Positions 1-8,431 of a stretch of DNA of 64,000 nucleotides are shown in pieces. A program made the translations under genes and the position numbers. This DNA is from CALAGB01 sp963713965 (GTDB lineage Bacteria > Chloroflexota > Chloroflexia > Thermomicrobiales > Thermomicrobiaceae). The stretch is from NCBI GenBank assembly GCA_963713965.1, contig OY970217.1, forward strand, positions 1,860,001 through 1,924,000, in the 5' to 3' direction. The notes below the pieces were generated by a model. It searched no databases, was not told the origin of the DNA, and saw only the letters and a list, made by a program, of their open reading frames with translations. The stretch's first letter is position 1; every line of letters begins with the position of its first letter.

Positions 1-1
1 C

Positions 2-1552
2 AATCACGATGAAGCGGTCAAGTGTTTCGAATTAGCCATCGAGTGCGATCCAGACTGCGCCATGGCTTATTGGGGTATCGCCTATGCCGCCGGCCCCAAC
101 TACAACAAGACCTGGGAGATGTTCGATGAGGTCGATCTGGCGCAGACCGTAACCAGGGCTCATGGCGCGGCACATCTGGCCATGTCGCTGATGAACAAGG
201 CGAACCCTGAAGAACGAGCGCTCATCGCCGCCTTGCAGGCTCGCTACCCCTCGCCGGTTCCGATTGAGGATTGCTCCGTCTGGAACGACGCCTACGCCGA
301 CGCCATGCGCGAGGTCTACCGGGACTTCGGCGACAACCTGGACGTAGCGGCCCTCTTCGCCGAAGCCTTGATGAACCGTATGCCCTGGCAGCTCTGGGAT
401 CTGAACGCGGGCGAACCCGCCGAAGGAGCCGATACGGCCGAGGCGATGCATGTGCTGGAGCGCGCGTTCGAGGACCGTGCCAGCCGCAAGCACCCCGGCG
501 TGCTCCACATGTACATCCACTTGATGGAGATGTCCCCATTCCCGGAGCGGGCGCTGCGCGCGGCCGATTGGCTGCGAGGTCTGGTGCCGGATGCCGGACA
601 CCTGCAGCACATGCCGACGCACATCGACGTTCTCTGCGGCCAGTACCACACCGTGGTGGCCTCCAACTCGGACGCTATCGTGGCCGACAACAAGTTTCTG
701 GCGCGCGAAGGCGCCATGAATTTCTACACCCTTTATCGCGTGCACAACTTCCATTTCAAGCTCTATGGCGCCATGTTCCTGGGGCAGTCGGAGATCGCAC
801 TGCAAACGGCCGACGAAGTCGTTGCGACCATCCCCAAAGCATTGGTGGAGCAGCAAGTGCCGCGCATGGCCGACTGGATCGAGGGTTTTCTCGGAGTGAA
901 GATGCACGTTCTCATCCGCTTCGGGAGATGGCAAGAGATCATCAATACGCCATTGCCGGAGGATCAGAACCTCTATTGCGTCACCACTGCCATGATTCAC
1001 TATGCCAAGGGAGTGGCCTTCTCGGCCACCGGTCGCGTGCAAGAGGCTGAGGAGCAGCAGGGATTGTTCGAAAAGGCGTTTGCACGGGTGCCGGAGAGCC
1101 GTTACCTTTTCAACAACCGCTGCATCGAGATTCTAGCGATCGCCCGCGAGATGCTGGCCGGCGAGCTCGAGTATCGCAAGGGGAACTTCGAGGACGCCTT
1201 CGCCCATCTGCACCGCTCGATCGAGCTGGATGACGATCTGACCTACGACGAGCCCTGGGGCTGGATGCAGCCGACGCGCCACGCCTACGGCGCGTTGCTG
1301 CTGGAACAGGGGCGAATCAAGGAAGCGGAGGCGGTCTACCGGGCCGATCTGGGACTCGACGGCAGCCTGGCGCGCGCCTTCCAGCATCCGGACAACCTCT
1401 GGAGCCTGCACGGCTATCACGAATGCCTGATGCGTCTGGGCAAGCACGACTTCTGCGGGATCATCAAGCAGCGGCTCGACATCGCCGCCGCCCGGGCCGA
1501 CGTCCCAATCGAGTCATCTTGCTTCTGCCGCATGGAGACGGCCGCTGACTGA
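2..1552 (+). CDS. TPR-repeat protein, copy 1 (5' end outside window)
   Basis: The reading frame is open from base 2, and residues before the first in-window ATG (62) already match the second copy at 1637-3295 (NHDEAVKCFELAIECDPDC versus NHGEAIKCFERAIEADPDC), so the true start lies left of the window. It holds TPR-type helices, histidine-rich blocks HPGVLHMYIHLMEMS and PDAGHLQHMPTHIDV, and a C-terminal SSCFCRM cysteine motif. The histidine blocks occur in a widespread bacterial TPR family of about 550 residues whose function is unsettled. The tandem copy follows 84 bases downstream. The role is probably protein-protein interaction; the conserved His and Cys suggest metal or haem binding, which is inference. 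Confidence 0.85.
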   Translation, partial: NHDEAVKCFELAIECDPDCAMAYWGIAYAAGPNYNKTWEMFDEVDLAQTVTRAHGAAHLAMSLMNKANPEERALIAALQARYPSPVPIEDCSVWNDAYADAMREVYRDFGDNLDVAALFAEALMNRMPWQLWDLNAGEPAEGADTAEAMHVLERAFEDRASRKHPGVLHMYIHLMEMSPFPERALRAADWLRGLVPDAGHLQHMPTHIDVLCGQYHTVVASNSDAIVADNKFLAREGAMNFYTLYRVHNFHFKLYGAMFLGQSEIALQTADEVVATIPKALVEQQVPRMADWIEGFLGVKMHVLIRFGRWQEIINTPLPEDQNLYCVTTAMIHYAKGVAFSATGRVQEAEEQQGLFEKAFARVPESRYLFNNRCIEILAIAREMLAGELEYRKGNFEDAFAHLHRSIELDDDLTYDEPWGWMQPTRHAYGALLLEQGRIKEAEAVYRADLGLDGSLARAFQHPDNLWSLHGYHECLMRLGKHDFCGIIKQRLDIAAARADVPIESSCFCRMETAAD

Positions 1553-1636
1553 GGAGAACGTCTGAAATTGGCGGCGACAATCGAACCCCAGCGTTCCGTT
1601 GTGCCACGCGGCAACGGGCTCACCAAGGAGGACCTG

Positions 1637-3295
1637 ATGTCGGACTACTATGACCTCGGCGATCATCAGCGGACAATATCGACGTCATCACGGGACGCCC
1701 AACTCTGGTTCGACCGCGGCCTCAACTGGACCTACGGCTTCAACCACGGCGAAGCAATTAAGTGCTTCGAGCGAGCCATCGAAGCTGACCCCGACTGCCC
1801 GATGGCCTACTGGGGTGTGGCCTACGCCATTGGCCCGAATTACAACCTGGAGTGGGACATGTTCGGGGCGCGAGCGCTGGTCAAGATGGTCGCGAAAGCG
1901 CATGAAGCCGCCCAGAAATCCCTGTCGCTGATCGATCGCGCCACTCCCGCGGAACGCGCCATGATCGAGGCGATTCAAGCGCGCTATCCGTCGCTGACCC
2001 CGATCGAGGATTGCTCCGTCTGGAGCGACGCCTATGCTGATGCCATGCGCGCGGTCTATCGGGATTTCGGCGATGACCTGGACGTGGCCGCCCTCTTCGC
2101 CGAGTCACTGATGAACCGCACTCCGTGGCAGCTGTGGAACTTAACGACCGGTGAAGCCGCCGAGGGAGCGGATACGATCGAAGCGCTGAACGTACTGGAC
2201 CACGCCTTCGAGAATCCGACGAGCCACCGGCACCCCGGTGTGCTGCACATGTATATCCACCTGTTGGAGATGTCGCCGTTTCCGGAGCGGGCACTCAAGG
2301 CTGCTGACTGGCTCCGAAATCTGGTTCCCGACGCGGGCCATCTCATCCACATGGCGACGCACATCGACGTGCTCTGTGGAAACTATCATGACGTGGTCGC
2401 GTATAACGAGCTGGCTACGCGAGTCGACGACCAGTTCCAGGAGCGAACCGGCATCCTGCCGTACTACACCTTCTACCGACTGCACAACTATCACTTCAAG
2501 GTGTATGGTGCGATGTTCCTGGGGCAAAAGGAGATCGCGCTCAAGGCGGCGAACGAGGTTATTGCCAGTGTCCCGCGCGAAACATTGGAACAGGTCGAGC
2601 CGGTCAACATGGCGGACCGTATCGAGTGGTTCCTGTCGATGAGACTGCACGTGATGGTCCGCTTTGGCATGTGGCAAGAGATCATCGACCTCGCTCTACC
2701 GGACGATCCGGACCTCTTCCGCGTCACTACCGCTATGACGCATTACGCCAAAGGGGTCGCGTTTTCGGCGATGGGACACGTCGCTCAGGCGGAAGAGGAG
2801 CAGCGCCGGTTCGAGGCTGCCGCGGCCCGCGTACCGGAAAGTCGCTACCACGGTATCCAGAACAAATGCGTCGACGTGCTGGGCGTGGCGCGCGAGATGC
2901 TGGCCGGAGAACTGGAGTACCGTAAGGGGAACTACGACGACGCATTTGCCCATCTGCGGGAGTCGATCAAACGCTACGACGGCCTGGCCTATGCCGAGCC
3001 GTGGGGTTGGATGCAGCCGGTGCGCCACGCATTGGGCGCCTTGCTCTTGGAGCAGGGTCGGCTTGAAGAGGCGGAAGCCGTCTATGCAGCCGATCTCGGG
3101 CTGGATGGGACTCTCGCTCGTGCTTACCAGCATCCTGAGAACGTCTGGGCGCTGCATGGGTATCACGAGGCCTTGATGCGGCAGGGAAAGCATGACTTCT
3201 GCGGCATCATCAATCAGCGACTCAATATTGCCTCAGCCCGGGCCGACGTGCCGATCGAGTCATCCTGCTTCTGTCGCATGGAGATGGTGGGGTGA
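1637..3295 (+). CDS. TPR-repeat protein, copy 2
   Basis: This is a 552-residue paralogue of the preceding gene, collinear along its whole length. The start is ATG 1637 because AAGGAGG at 1625-1631 sits 5 bases upstream; a longer frame from TTG 1568 has no such site. The early segment has a canonical TPR pattern (WFDRGLNWTYGFNHGEAIKCF). The blocks HPGVLHMYIHLLEMS, PDAGHLIHMATHIDV and the terminal SSCFCRMEM are kept, so the His and Cys positions are under constraint in both copies. No signal peptide or membrane segment is visible, so it is probably cytoplasmic. The biochemical function is unknown. Confidence 0.88.
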   Translation: MSDYYDLGDHQRTISTSSRDAQLWFDRGLNWTYGFNHGEAIKCFERAIEADPDCPMAYWGVAYAIGPNYNLEWDMFGARALVKMVAKAHEAAQKSLSLIDRATPAERAMIEAIQARYPSLTPIEDCSVWSDAYADAMRAVYRDFGDDLDVAALFAESLMNRTPWQLWNLTTGEAAEGADTIEALNVLDHAFENPTSHRHPGVLHMYIHLLEMSPFPERALKAADWLRNLVPDAGHLIHMATHIDVLCGNYHDVVAYNELATRVDDQFQERTGILPYYTFYRLHNYHFKVYGAMFLGQKEIALKAANEVIASVPRETLEQVEPVNMADRIEWFLSMRLHVMVRFGMWQEIIDLALPDDPDLFRVTTAMTHYAKGVAFSAMGHVAQAEEEQRRFEAAAARVPESRYHGIQNKCVDVLGVAREMLAGELEYRKGNYDDAFAHLRESIKRYDGLAYAEPWGWMQPVRHALGALLLEQGRLEEAEAVYAADLGLDGTLARAYQHPENVWALHGYHEALMRQGKHDFCGIINQRLNIASARADVPIESSCFCRMEMVG

Positions 3296-3307
3296 GGGGA
3301 ACGCGAA

Positions 3308-3604
3308 TTACGCCGGCAATCGCTGCGGGTTCTCCAGGTCGAAGGGCCAATTCGCCGGGTTATCGGCGATGTACTGCTGAATGCGGTCGGCGTCTCGGTC
3401 GTCCCGAACCACGTGCTCGAAATAGTTTCGCTGCCACAGACGACGATGATACGGGGACCAGCCCATCTGCCGTACTCCGTGCCCATAGTCTCTGGTCGTC
3501 AAGGTTTTGAATCGACGTACAATGTCCCCGAGAGACAACGCCTTTGCTGGTGATTCTGAAGAGGGCAGACCGGGGACCCGTGCAACGGGTGTTGTCTGCC
3601 CTCG
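3308..3604 (-). pseudogene. C-terminal remnant of a REP-associated (IS200-like, Y1) transposase
   Basis: The minus frame reads SLGDIVRRFKTLTTRDYGHGV, then LWQRNYFEHVVRD, then IQQYIADNPANW and a final LENP. This is the C-terminal end of Y1-type transposases that often accompany REP-like repeats. The N-terminal half with the HUH metal site and catalytic tyrosine is absent, and there is no start codon before the fragment merges with the permease 3' end. It is a decayed mobile element. Confidence 0.7.
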
Positions 3605-3624
3605 TAATCTCGTATTGAACGTTC

Positions 3625-4833
3625 CTACGCCGCCTCCTGGAAGCGGAAGAAGCGGGCGGCCAGGAGGAAGCACACGACGCTGTAGGCCAGCAGGACCAGG
3701 ATCGACGGTACCGCGCTGGTGAATCCCTTGTTGAAGATCATCAGGTTGTTGAACCCGGTCATTGCCCAGGCGCTCAACGTCACCTTCCCCACTTTCTGCA
3801 GCCAACCCGGCATCAGGAAGAGCGGCCACCAGGCGCCACCCAGGGCCGAGAAGGTAAGGACTGAGATCGTCGTCACCGGCTGAAGCTGCGCGCGCGTCTT
3901 GACGAACGAGACCAGCAACATACTGAAGGCGGTCGTCGCCAGCGCCGTCGTGACGATCACGAGGAACACGCCCAACACCGAGCCCAGGTTGATGCCGAAC
4001 AGCAACCGACCGATGGCGAAGAGAAGGCTGATCTGGCCAACCGCGATGACGAACTGGGCCAACAGCTTGCCGCCCAGGAGCGACCAGCGTGAGATGGGCG
4101 AAATCAGCAGGCGCTTCCAGACGCCGGCCTCTTTCTCCTCCAGGATCGAACCGACGCCACCCGCCACCGCGAACATGGCGAACATCAGCGCATAGCCCGG
4201 AACGACCTGATTGTAGCCGCTGTCATTCACCGTCTGGTTCGCCGTTTCGGTCGACACACTGACGATCGGCTGCTGCGAAAGCTGCTGCGTGGCCTGCTGG
4301 CGCGCCTGATCCGCCACCGCGGTGGGGTTGGCCGACGCGCCTGACGACTGCACCGCGTTGACCGCGACGTTCGCCGCGACGTTGGCAGCCGTGAACTTCT
4401 GGGTCACGTTATCGACGATCGATTGGACCACCAGCGCACGGTAGTCCTGGCTGCTGGGCGTCTTGAAGACGGTGACGGTGGCTGCCTGCCCGTGCTCTAC
4501 CGCCGACGAGATCCCGGCCGGGATGATGATCGCGGCCGAGCGATCGCCATTCTCGACCGGCGAACGAGCGTCGGCGGCGCTTGTCTTCATCTCCAAATTC
4601 AGGTTCGGCACCTGTTTCAGCGCCTGCATGATCTGTTGGGCAGCTGCCCCCTGATCCCCGACGTAGATCGGGGTGTCGACGACCGACGTCCCGGAGTCGC
4701 TACCGAATGAGCCGAAGACGGCACCCACGATCAGGATCAAGAAGAAGGGAACGACAATGCTCATGACCAGCGCGCGGCGGTCGCTGACGAACCGCGTCAG
4801 GTCTTTCTGCATGACGGCGAATGCGGCACGCAC
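3625..4833 (-). CDS. ABC-2 type transporter permease
   Basis: The 402-residue membrane subunit starts with an N-terminal helix (residues about 22-42), has a large extracytoplasmic loop rich in Gln, Ala and Ser (about 45-205), and then five hydrophobic segments to the C terminus, the layout of ABC2_membrane_3 permeases (YhhJ/DrrB-like). The start is GTG 4833. The ATPase gene ends 11 bases upstream, so the two are one operon and the product should form the channel of an exporter for drugs, lipids or similar hydrophobic substrates. The substrate cannot be told from sequence. Confidence 0.9.
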   Translation of the reverse strand: MRAAFAVMQKDLTRFVSDRRALVMSIVVPFFLILIVGAVFGSFGSDSGTSVVDTPIYVGDQGAAAQQIMQALKQVPNLNLEMKTSAADARSPVENGDRSAAIIIPAGISSAVEHGQAATVTVFKTPSSQDYRALVVQSIVDNVTQKFTAANVAANVAVNAVQSSGASANPTAVADQARQQATQQLSQQPIVSVSTETANQTVNDSGYNQVVPGYALMFAMFAVAGGVGSILEEKEAGVWKRLLISPISRWSLLGGKLLAQFVIAVGQISLLFAIGRLLFGINLGSVLGVFLVIVTTALATTAFSMLLVSFVKTRAQLQPVTTISVLTFSALGGAWWPLFLMPGWLQKVGKVTLSAWAMTGFNNLMIFNKGFTSAVPSILVLLAYSVVCFLLAARFFRFQEAA

Positions 4834-4844
4834 GAATCAGCCTC

Positions 4845-5630
4845 TCAATCTCGGTACTGTTTGCCGGTGAGCTGAAGGAAGACTTCGGCCAGACCATGCG
4901 GCCGCACGACGCGAACTGGCTCCTCAGTGCGAAGCTCGAGCAGTTCGTCCAGCGTTCCGCTGGCAACGATGCGCCCTTCGTCGATGATGGCGATGCGATC
5001 GCAGAGCCGCTCGGCCTCCTCCATATAATGTGTGGTGTAGAGCGTTGCCGTGCCGGAGTGCGCCAGCTGCTCGACCAGGTCGAAGATGGCCTCACGGGTC
5101 TGCGGATCGACGCCGACCGTCGGTTCGTCGAGCATCAACAGTTGTGGCTGGTGGATGAGCCCGACCGCCAAGTTGAGTCGACGTTTCATGCCGCCTGAGA
5201 AGGTTGAAACCAGGTCCTTCTTGCGATCCAGTAATCCGACGCGATTGAGAAGATCGTCGATCCGGGCCGTCAGTTCCTTACCGGAAACCCCGAAGAGCTC
5301 GCCGAAGAAGCGCATGTTACGTTCGGCCGACATATCGTCGTACAGGGCGATCTCTTGTGGAACCAGGCCGATCATCCGCTTGGCCCGCTGAGGATCGGAG
5401 ATGGAGACTCCGGCGATGTTCGCCGTTCCGCTGGTGGGAGTGAGATAGGTGGCCAGCATGTTGATGGTCGTGCTCTTGCCGGCACCGTTCGGACCGAGCA
5501 GGCCGAAGATCTCGCCCTCCCTGATCTGAAAGCTCACTCCACTGACGGCCTCGCGGCCATTGAACTCTTTGCGGAGATCCTGAGCGTCGAGGATCGTGGT
5601 GGTCCCGATGCTCGATGTTCGCGTGACGAT
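4845..5630 (-). CDS. ABC-2 exporter ATP-binding protein (probable ATC start)
   Basis: It has Walker A GPNGAGKSTT, signature FSGGMKRRL, Walker B LLMLDEP and a switch histidine in YTTHYMEEAE, as in DrrA/CcmA-type ATPases. The first canonical start is GTG 5537, but family-conserved residues ILDAQDLRKEFNGREAVSGV lie upstream in the same frame and no ATG, GTG or TTG precedes them before the stop at 5643-5645. An ATC codon at 5628-5630 lies six bases after AGGAG and is the best-placed initiator, giving 261 residues. It energises the permease encoded 11 bases downstream. If ATC is not used, either the sequence has an error or the domain is truncated. Confidence 0.88.
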   Translation of the reverse strand: MVTRTSSIGTTTILDAQDLRKEFNGREAVSGVSFQIREGEIFGLLGPNGAGKSTTINMLATYLTPTSGTANIAGVSISDPQRAKRMIGLVPQEIALYDDMSAERNMRFFGELFGVSGKELTARIDDLLNRVGLLDRKKDLVSTFSGGMKRRLNLAVGLIHQPQLLMLDEPTVGVDPQTREAIFDLVEQLAHSGTATLYTTHYMEEAERLCDRIAIIDEGRIVASGTLDELLELRTEEPVRVVRPHGLAEVFLQLTGKQYRD

Positions 5631-5881
5631 GTGACGCTCCTCTCATCCATGTGTCGAAGTCATATCGCGAGAAGCGCGCCCGGCGTTCGTTGCCGTTTCC
5701 GTCGAACCTGAGAAGGCAGCCGAGCGGCTCGGCGGCGCCCTGAAATGGGACATCCGCTCATGTATTCATCTTAAGGTCGAGGGATGGAGGACGGTAGTGG
5801 ACGTTGTGGTCGCTTTTCAGTGACATTTGTCACGTCAGGCGAGAGTTGCAGACTTGATTGGCGCGGATTGAAGCGACCGTA

Positions 5882-6865
5882 TCAGGCGGAGCCCTTTTCG
5901 ACGGGCAGATCGGGATGCGAGGTCCATTCGTTCCAGGAGCCGCTGAAGAGTTTTACCCGGTCGTAGCCGATCAGTCGCAACGTGAAGTAGGTCACGGCCG
6001 AACGCACGCCGGTGCTGCAGTAGGGGATGATCAGCTTGTCGGTGCTCGCGCCGATCTGTTCATACAACTTGATCAGGTCGTTCTGCGGCTTGAAGAAGGG
6101 GGGCGTCCCGGCGATGGCGTTCTGGGTGTACTGCAGGTTGACCGCACCGGGGAGATGTCCGGCGGCGTACTCCTCGGGGCTGCGGGCATCGAGGAAGAGG
6201 ACCCCGGACTGATTCAGCGAATTCTTGACTTCAGGCAGTGCGGCCAGCACGGAGGATGTCGCCGTGCCTGAGTAGGTCGCCACGCTGGGATTCGTTGAAT
6301 TGGTCGAAACCTGACCGCCGTCGTTCTGCCAGGCCCCAAGACCGCCATTGATAACCTGCTGATTCTGCTGCCCGAGATAGGCGAGGACCCACCAGAGCCG
6401 GGTGGCGAAGAGGGTACCGCCATCGTAGGCGACGATCTTGTCCGACGACGAGAGCCCAAGCCCACCCAGCTTCTGCTGCACCTGCATTTGCCAACTCTGA
6501 ATAGCGGCATCGCTGGATGAATCGCTCAATTCCAGGTCAGGCCAATCGATCTGCGCGGCTCCCTCGATATGCCCCTTAGCGAAATCGGCCTGCGGGGTGA
6601 GTGCCACGATCTTGACGCCGCTCGTCGCGCCGCGCAGCACGGCGGCATCGGACAGCATGGCTTCGTTAGCGTAGCGCGTCCCAGCGACGGTGGCGGCCTC
6701 GGTCTTGGTCGGCTGTGAAATGCCGCCACCCGTCGATTGCGTCCCACTGTTGCCCGATTTGGAGCTGTTGCGACTGCACGCGGCCAGCAGACCGGTCAAT
6801 CCCGCCAGCCCGCCGAGAAACGCCCGGCGGCTGTAGCGACCAGCCCGATCCGACTTCTCCCGCAT
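5882..6865 (-). CDS. Tat-exported lipoprotein with two rhodanese domains (sulfurtransferase)
   Basis: The N terminus has a twin-arginine motif SRRAFLGGL followed by a hydrophobic stretch ending in lipobox LLAAC (lipidated Cys30), then a Ser/Gly linker. Two rhodanese folds follow: residues about 68-190, which lack a catalytic cysteine, and about 205-325 with the active loop YCSTGVRSA (Cys283). This matches the thiosulfate or 3-mercaptopyruvate sulfurtransferase layout, anchored outside the cell membrane. It appears to be a single-gene unit. The sulfur donor is not determinable. Confidence 0.9.
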   Translation of the reverse strand: MREKSDRAGRYSRRAFLGGLAGLTGLLAACSRNSSKSGNSGTQSTGGGISQPTKTEAATVAGTRYANEAMLSDAAVLRGATSGVKIVALTPQADFAKGHIEGAAQIDWPDLELSDSSSDAAIQSWQMQVQQKLGGLGLSSSDKIVAYDGGTLFATRLWWVLAYLGQQNQQVINGGLGAWQNDGGQVSTNSTNPSVATYSGTATSSVLAALPEVKNSLNQSGVLFLDARSPEEYAAGHLPGAVNLQYTQNAIAGTPPFFKPQNDLIKLYEQIGASTDKLIIPYCSTGVRSAVTYFTLRLIGYDRVKLFSGSWNEWTSHPDLPVEKGSA

Positions 6866-7087
6866 AGGCGACCCCTCTATCCGCTACGACGCGACGCCAC
6901 GTCTCTTATAACTCTACGACGATGGTGCGGAATGAGCTTGTCTCCGTGAACATCGCGGGAACGCCGAGTCTGAATCCTCTCCTCGACCTATCCCCAAATT
7001 ACGGAGTCCTCACGATGCGCATTCCGCCTCGAACAGCTACAGTGAACCCATCGGACACAGCCGTGCGGATGACTGAAGGAGGGCTAC

Positions 7088-7531
7088 ATGCGCCAGGTAC
7101 TCTACGCCATGCAGTTCAAAGGCTCGGGCGGGCCGACCGAAGAGCCAAACGTGCTGCAGGCCGCGACCAGCTCACCCAGCAGCCAGGTGACCTCGATCGT
7201 CGGCGCGTCCGGGCTCGGCACCCGGATCGAGCCGGCCCAGGGCCAGGACGCGTCGTTCACCTCCGAAGTGCGACTGACGGGTGACACGAGCTTCACCGAG
7301 ACCGGCAAGATTGTCTTCGGCGGCGGAAGCAGCCTGACCTTTAGCACCATCGGTGAGGGCTATCTCGCGCCCAGCCCGGAAGACGGCCTCAACCACGGCG
7401 CCGTCATGTGGAGGGTCGAGAGCGGCGAGGGGCAGTTTGCGGGAGCCTCGGGAATCATCACCTCCAACTTCACCTTCTCGGCGCAGGGAGAGGTGATCGA
7501 CAACCAGTTTGGCCTTATCTGGGTGAAGTAG
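7088..7531 (+). CDS. small beta-rich protein, possibly allene oxide cyclase-barrel-like
   Basis: The 147-residue protein has a clear GGAGG ribosome site before ATG 7088. It has no signal peptide and is rich in Gly, Ser and Thr. The pattern GEGQFAGASGIITSNFTFS followed by GEVIDNQFGLIWV resembles the repeated strand pattern of proteins with an AOC/dirigent-like eight-stranded barrel; I recall this only as a general resemblance. The function is unknown. It converges on the SnoaL-like gene with a strong hairpin between them. Confidence 0.7.
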   Translation: MRQVLYAMQFKGSGGPTEEPNVLQAATSSPSSQVTSIVGASGLGTRIEPAQGQDASFTSEVRLTGDTSFTETGKIVFGGGSSLTFSTIGEGYLAPSPEDGLNHGAVMWRVESGEGQFAGASGIITSNFTFSAQGEVIDNQFGLIWVK

Positions 7532-7563
7532 CGCGGCGTTCGCGCGATTGACCCGACAGTCAA

Positions 7564-7603
7564 TGGCCACAGCGTGCGAACCCGAGGCCGCACGCTGTGG
7601 CCA
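7564..7603. terminator. bidirectional hairpin between convergent genes
   Basis: There is a 15-bp perfect stem (7564-7578 with 7589-7603) around a 10-base loop, placed between two convergent stops. There is no U-tract on either side, so it may need Rho or act only as an RNA 3' end. Confidence 0.6.
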
Positions 7604-7617
7604 CGTCCAGGTTCGGC

Positions 7618-8052
7618 CTACGCCGACGCCCCTGTCGGCTGTGGCATGATGCCGAGCCGTACGAGCTGGCTCATCACATTGGCGTGCGACCAGTGCTCGA
7701 CGATCTTGCCATCCACGATGCGGAAGATGGCCATGATCGACGCTTCGAACGGCTTGCCGGTAGGCGGCACGCCCATCAGATCACCGTTGTGCGTCCCGGT
7801 GATGCGGGCGATGCCGGAGACCAGCTCACCTTCACCCAGCACGTTCTGCAGGGTGAACGCCAGGTCTGGAAAGGCGGTGACGAAGTTGGAGGTCAGCTGC
7901 TTCTCCGCCTCGACACCCTGGGAATCGCCCATCTCCAGGTCATGATGCACGCAATTTGGCGCGAAATACTTCTCGATCGCGTCGATGTCGTGCCCCGTGA
8001 GGACCTCGGTCATCCAACTGCGGATGAGGTTCTTGTTTGCTTCTGACGACAT
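7618..8052 (-). CDS. SnoaL-like / ester cyclase family protein
   Basis: This is a 144-residue single-domain alpha+beta barrel of the NTF2/SnoaL type. Family features are the N-terminal helix NKNLIRSWMTEVLTGHDIDA, the PNCVHHD segment, the GVPPTGKPFEA strand and the C-terminal IVEHWSHANVMSQLVRLGIMP. SnoaL-like proteins include polyketide cyclases and many uncharacterised hydrolase or isomerase relatives, so the reaction is open. The start ATG 8052 is preceded by AAGGGAG. It is monocistronic as far as visible. Confidence 0.88.
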   Translation of the reverse strand: MSSEANKNLIRSWMTEVLTGHDIDAIEKYFAPNCVHHDLEMGDSQGVEAEKQLTSNFVTAFPDLAFTLQNVLGEGELVSGIARITGTHNGDLMGVPPTGKPFEASIMAIFRIVDGKIVEHWSHANVMSQLVRLGIMPQPTGASA

Positions 8053-8236
8053 GTGTGACTCCCTTCATATTCGCTCGTCCCATCAACCGATACAAGCAGC
8101 ATAGGGAGATTCGCACGGGGCAACATCGTGCGTTCACACTATTTTTCGAAAGAATCTTGGTGAAAATAGGGCTGTGGTCGAAGCTCAGTAGGTGATCACA
8201 AAAGACGTGTCATCAAGGTTGGCGCCATTCGACCCT

Positions 8237-8379
8237 TGTCATTCTGAGCGATGGTCCTCGCTCCCTCGCAGGGAGAGAGTCAGTGAGAGGGTGGCAGCGG
8301 AGTCGAAGAATCTCTCCGTACTGACGATGAGTACATGTGTCGAGTATAGAGAGATCCTTCACTGCGGTTCAGGATGACA
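8237..8379. repeat. dispersed palindromic repeat (TGTCATTCTGA ... TCAGGATGACA type)
   Basis: The ends TGTCATTCTGAG and TTCAGGATGACA are imperfect inverted repeats. Inner blocks GAAGAATCTCTC and GAGAGATCCTTC also pair. This form of non-coding repeat is scattered through many bacterial genomes. It fills the gap 8053-8431, where I see no gene. Confidence 0.6.
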
Positions 8380-8431
8380 AATGTGCGCCTATTGCCGAGA
8401 CAGAGACGACAAATTCCCTGAAGTCACCTAC

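Noticed and set aside
1568..1636. TTG start for the second TPR protein
   Set aside because: No ribosome site precedes it, while AAGGAGG sits before ATG 1637, and copy 1 ends too close for a longer leader.
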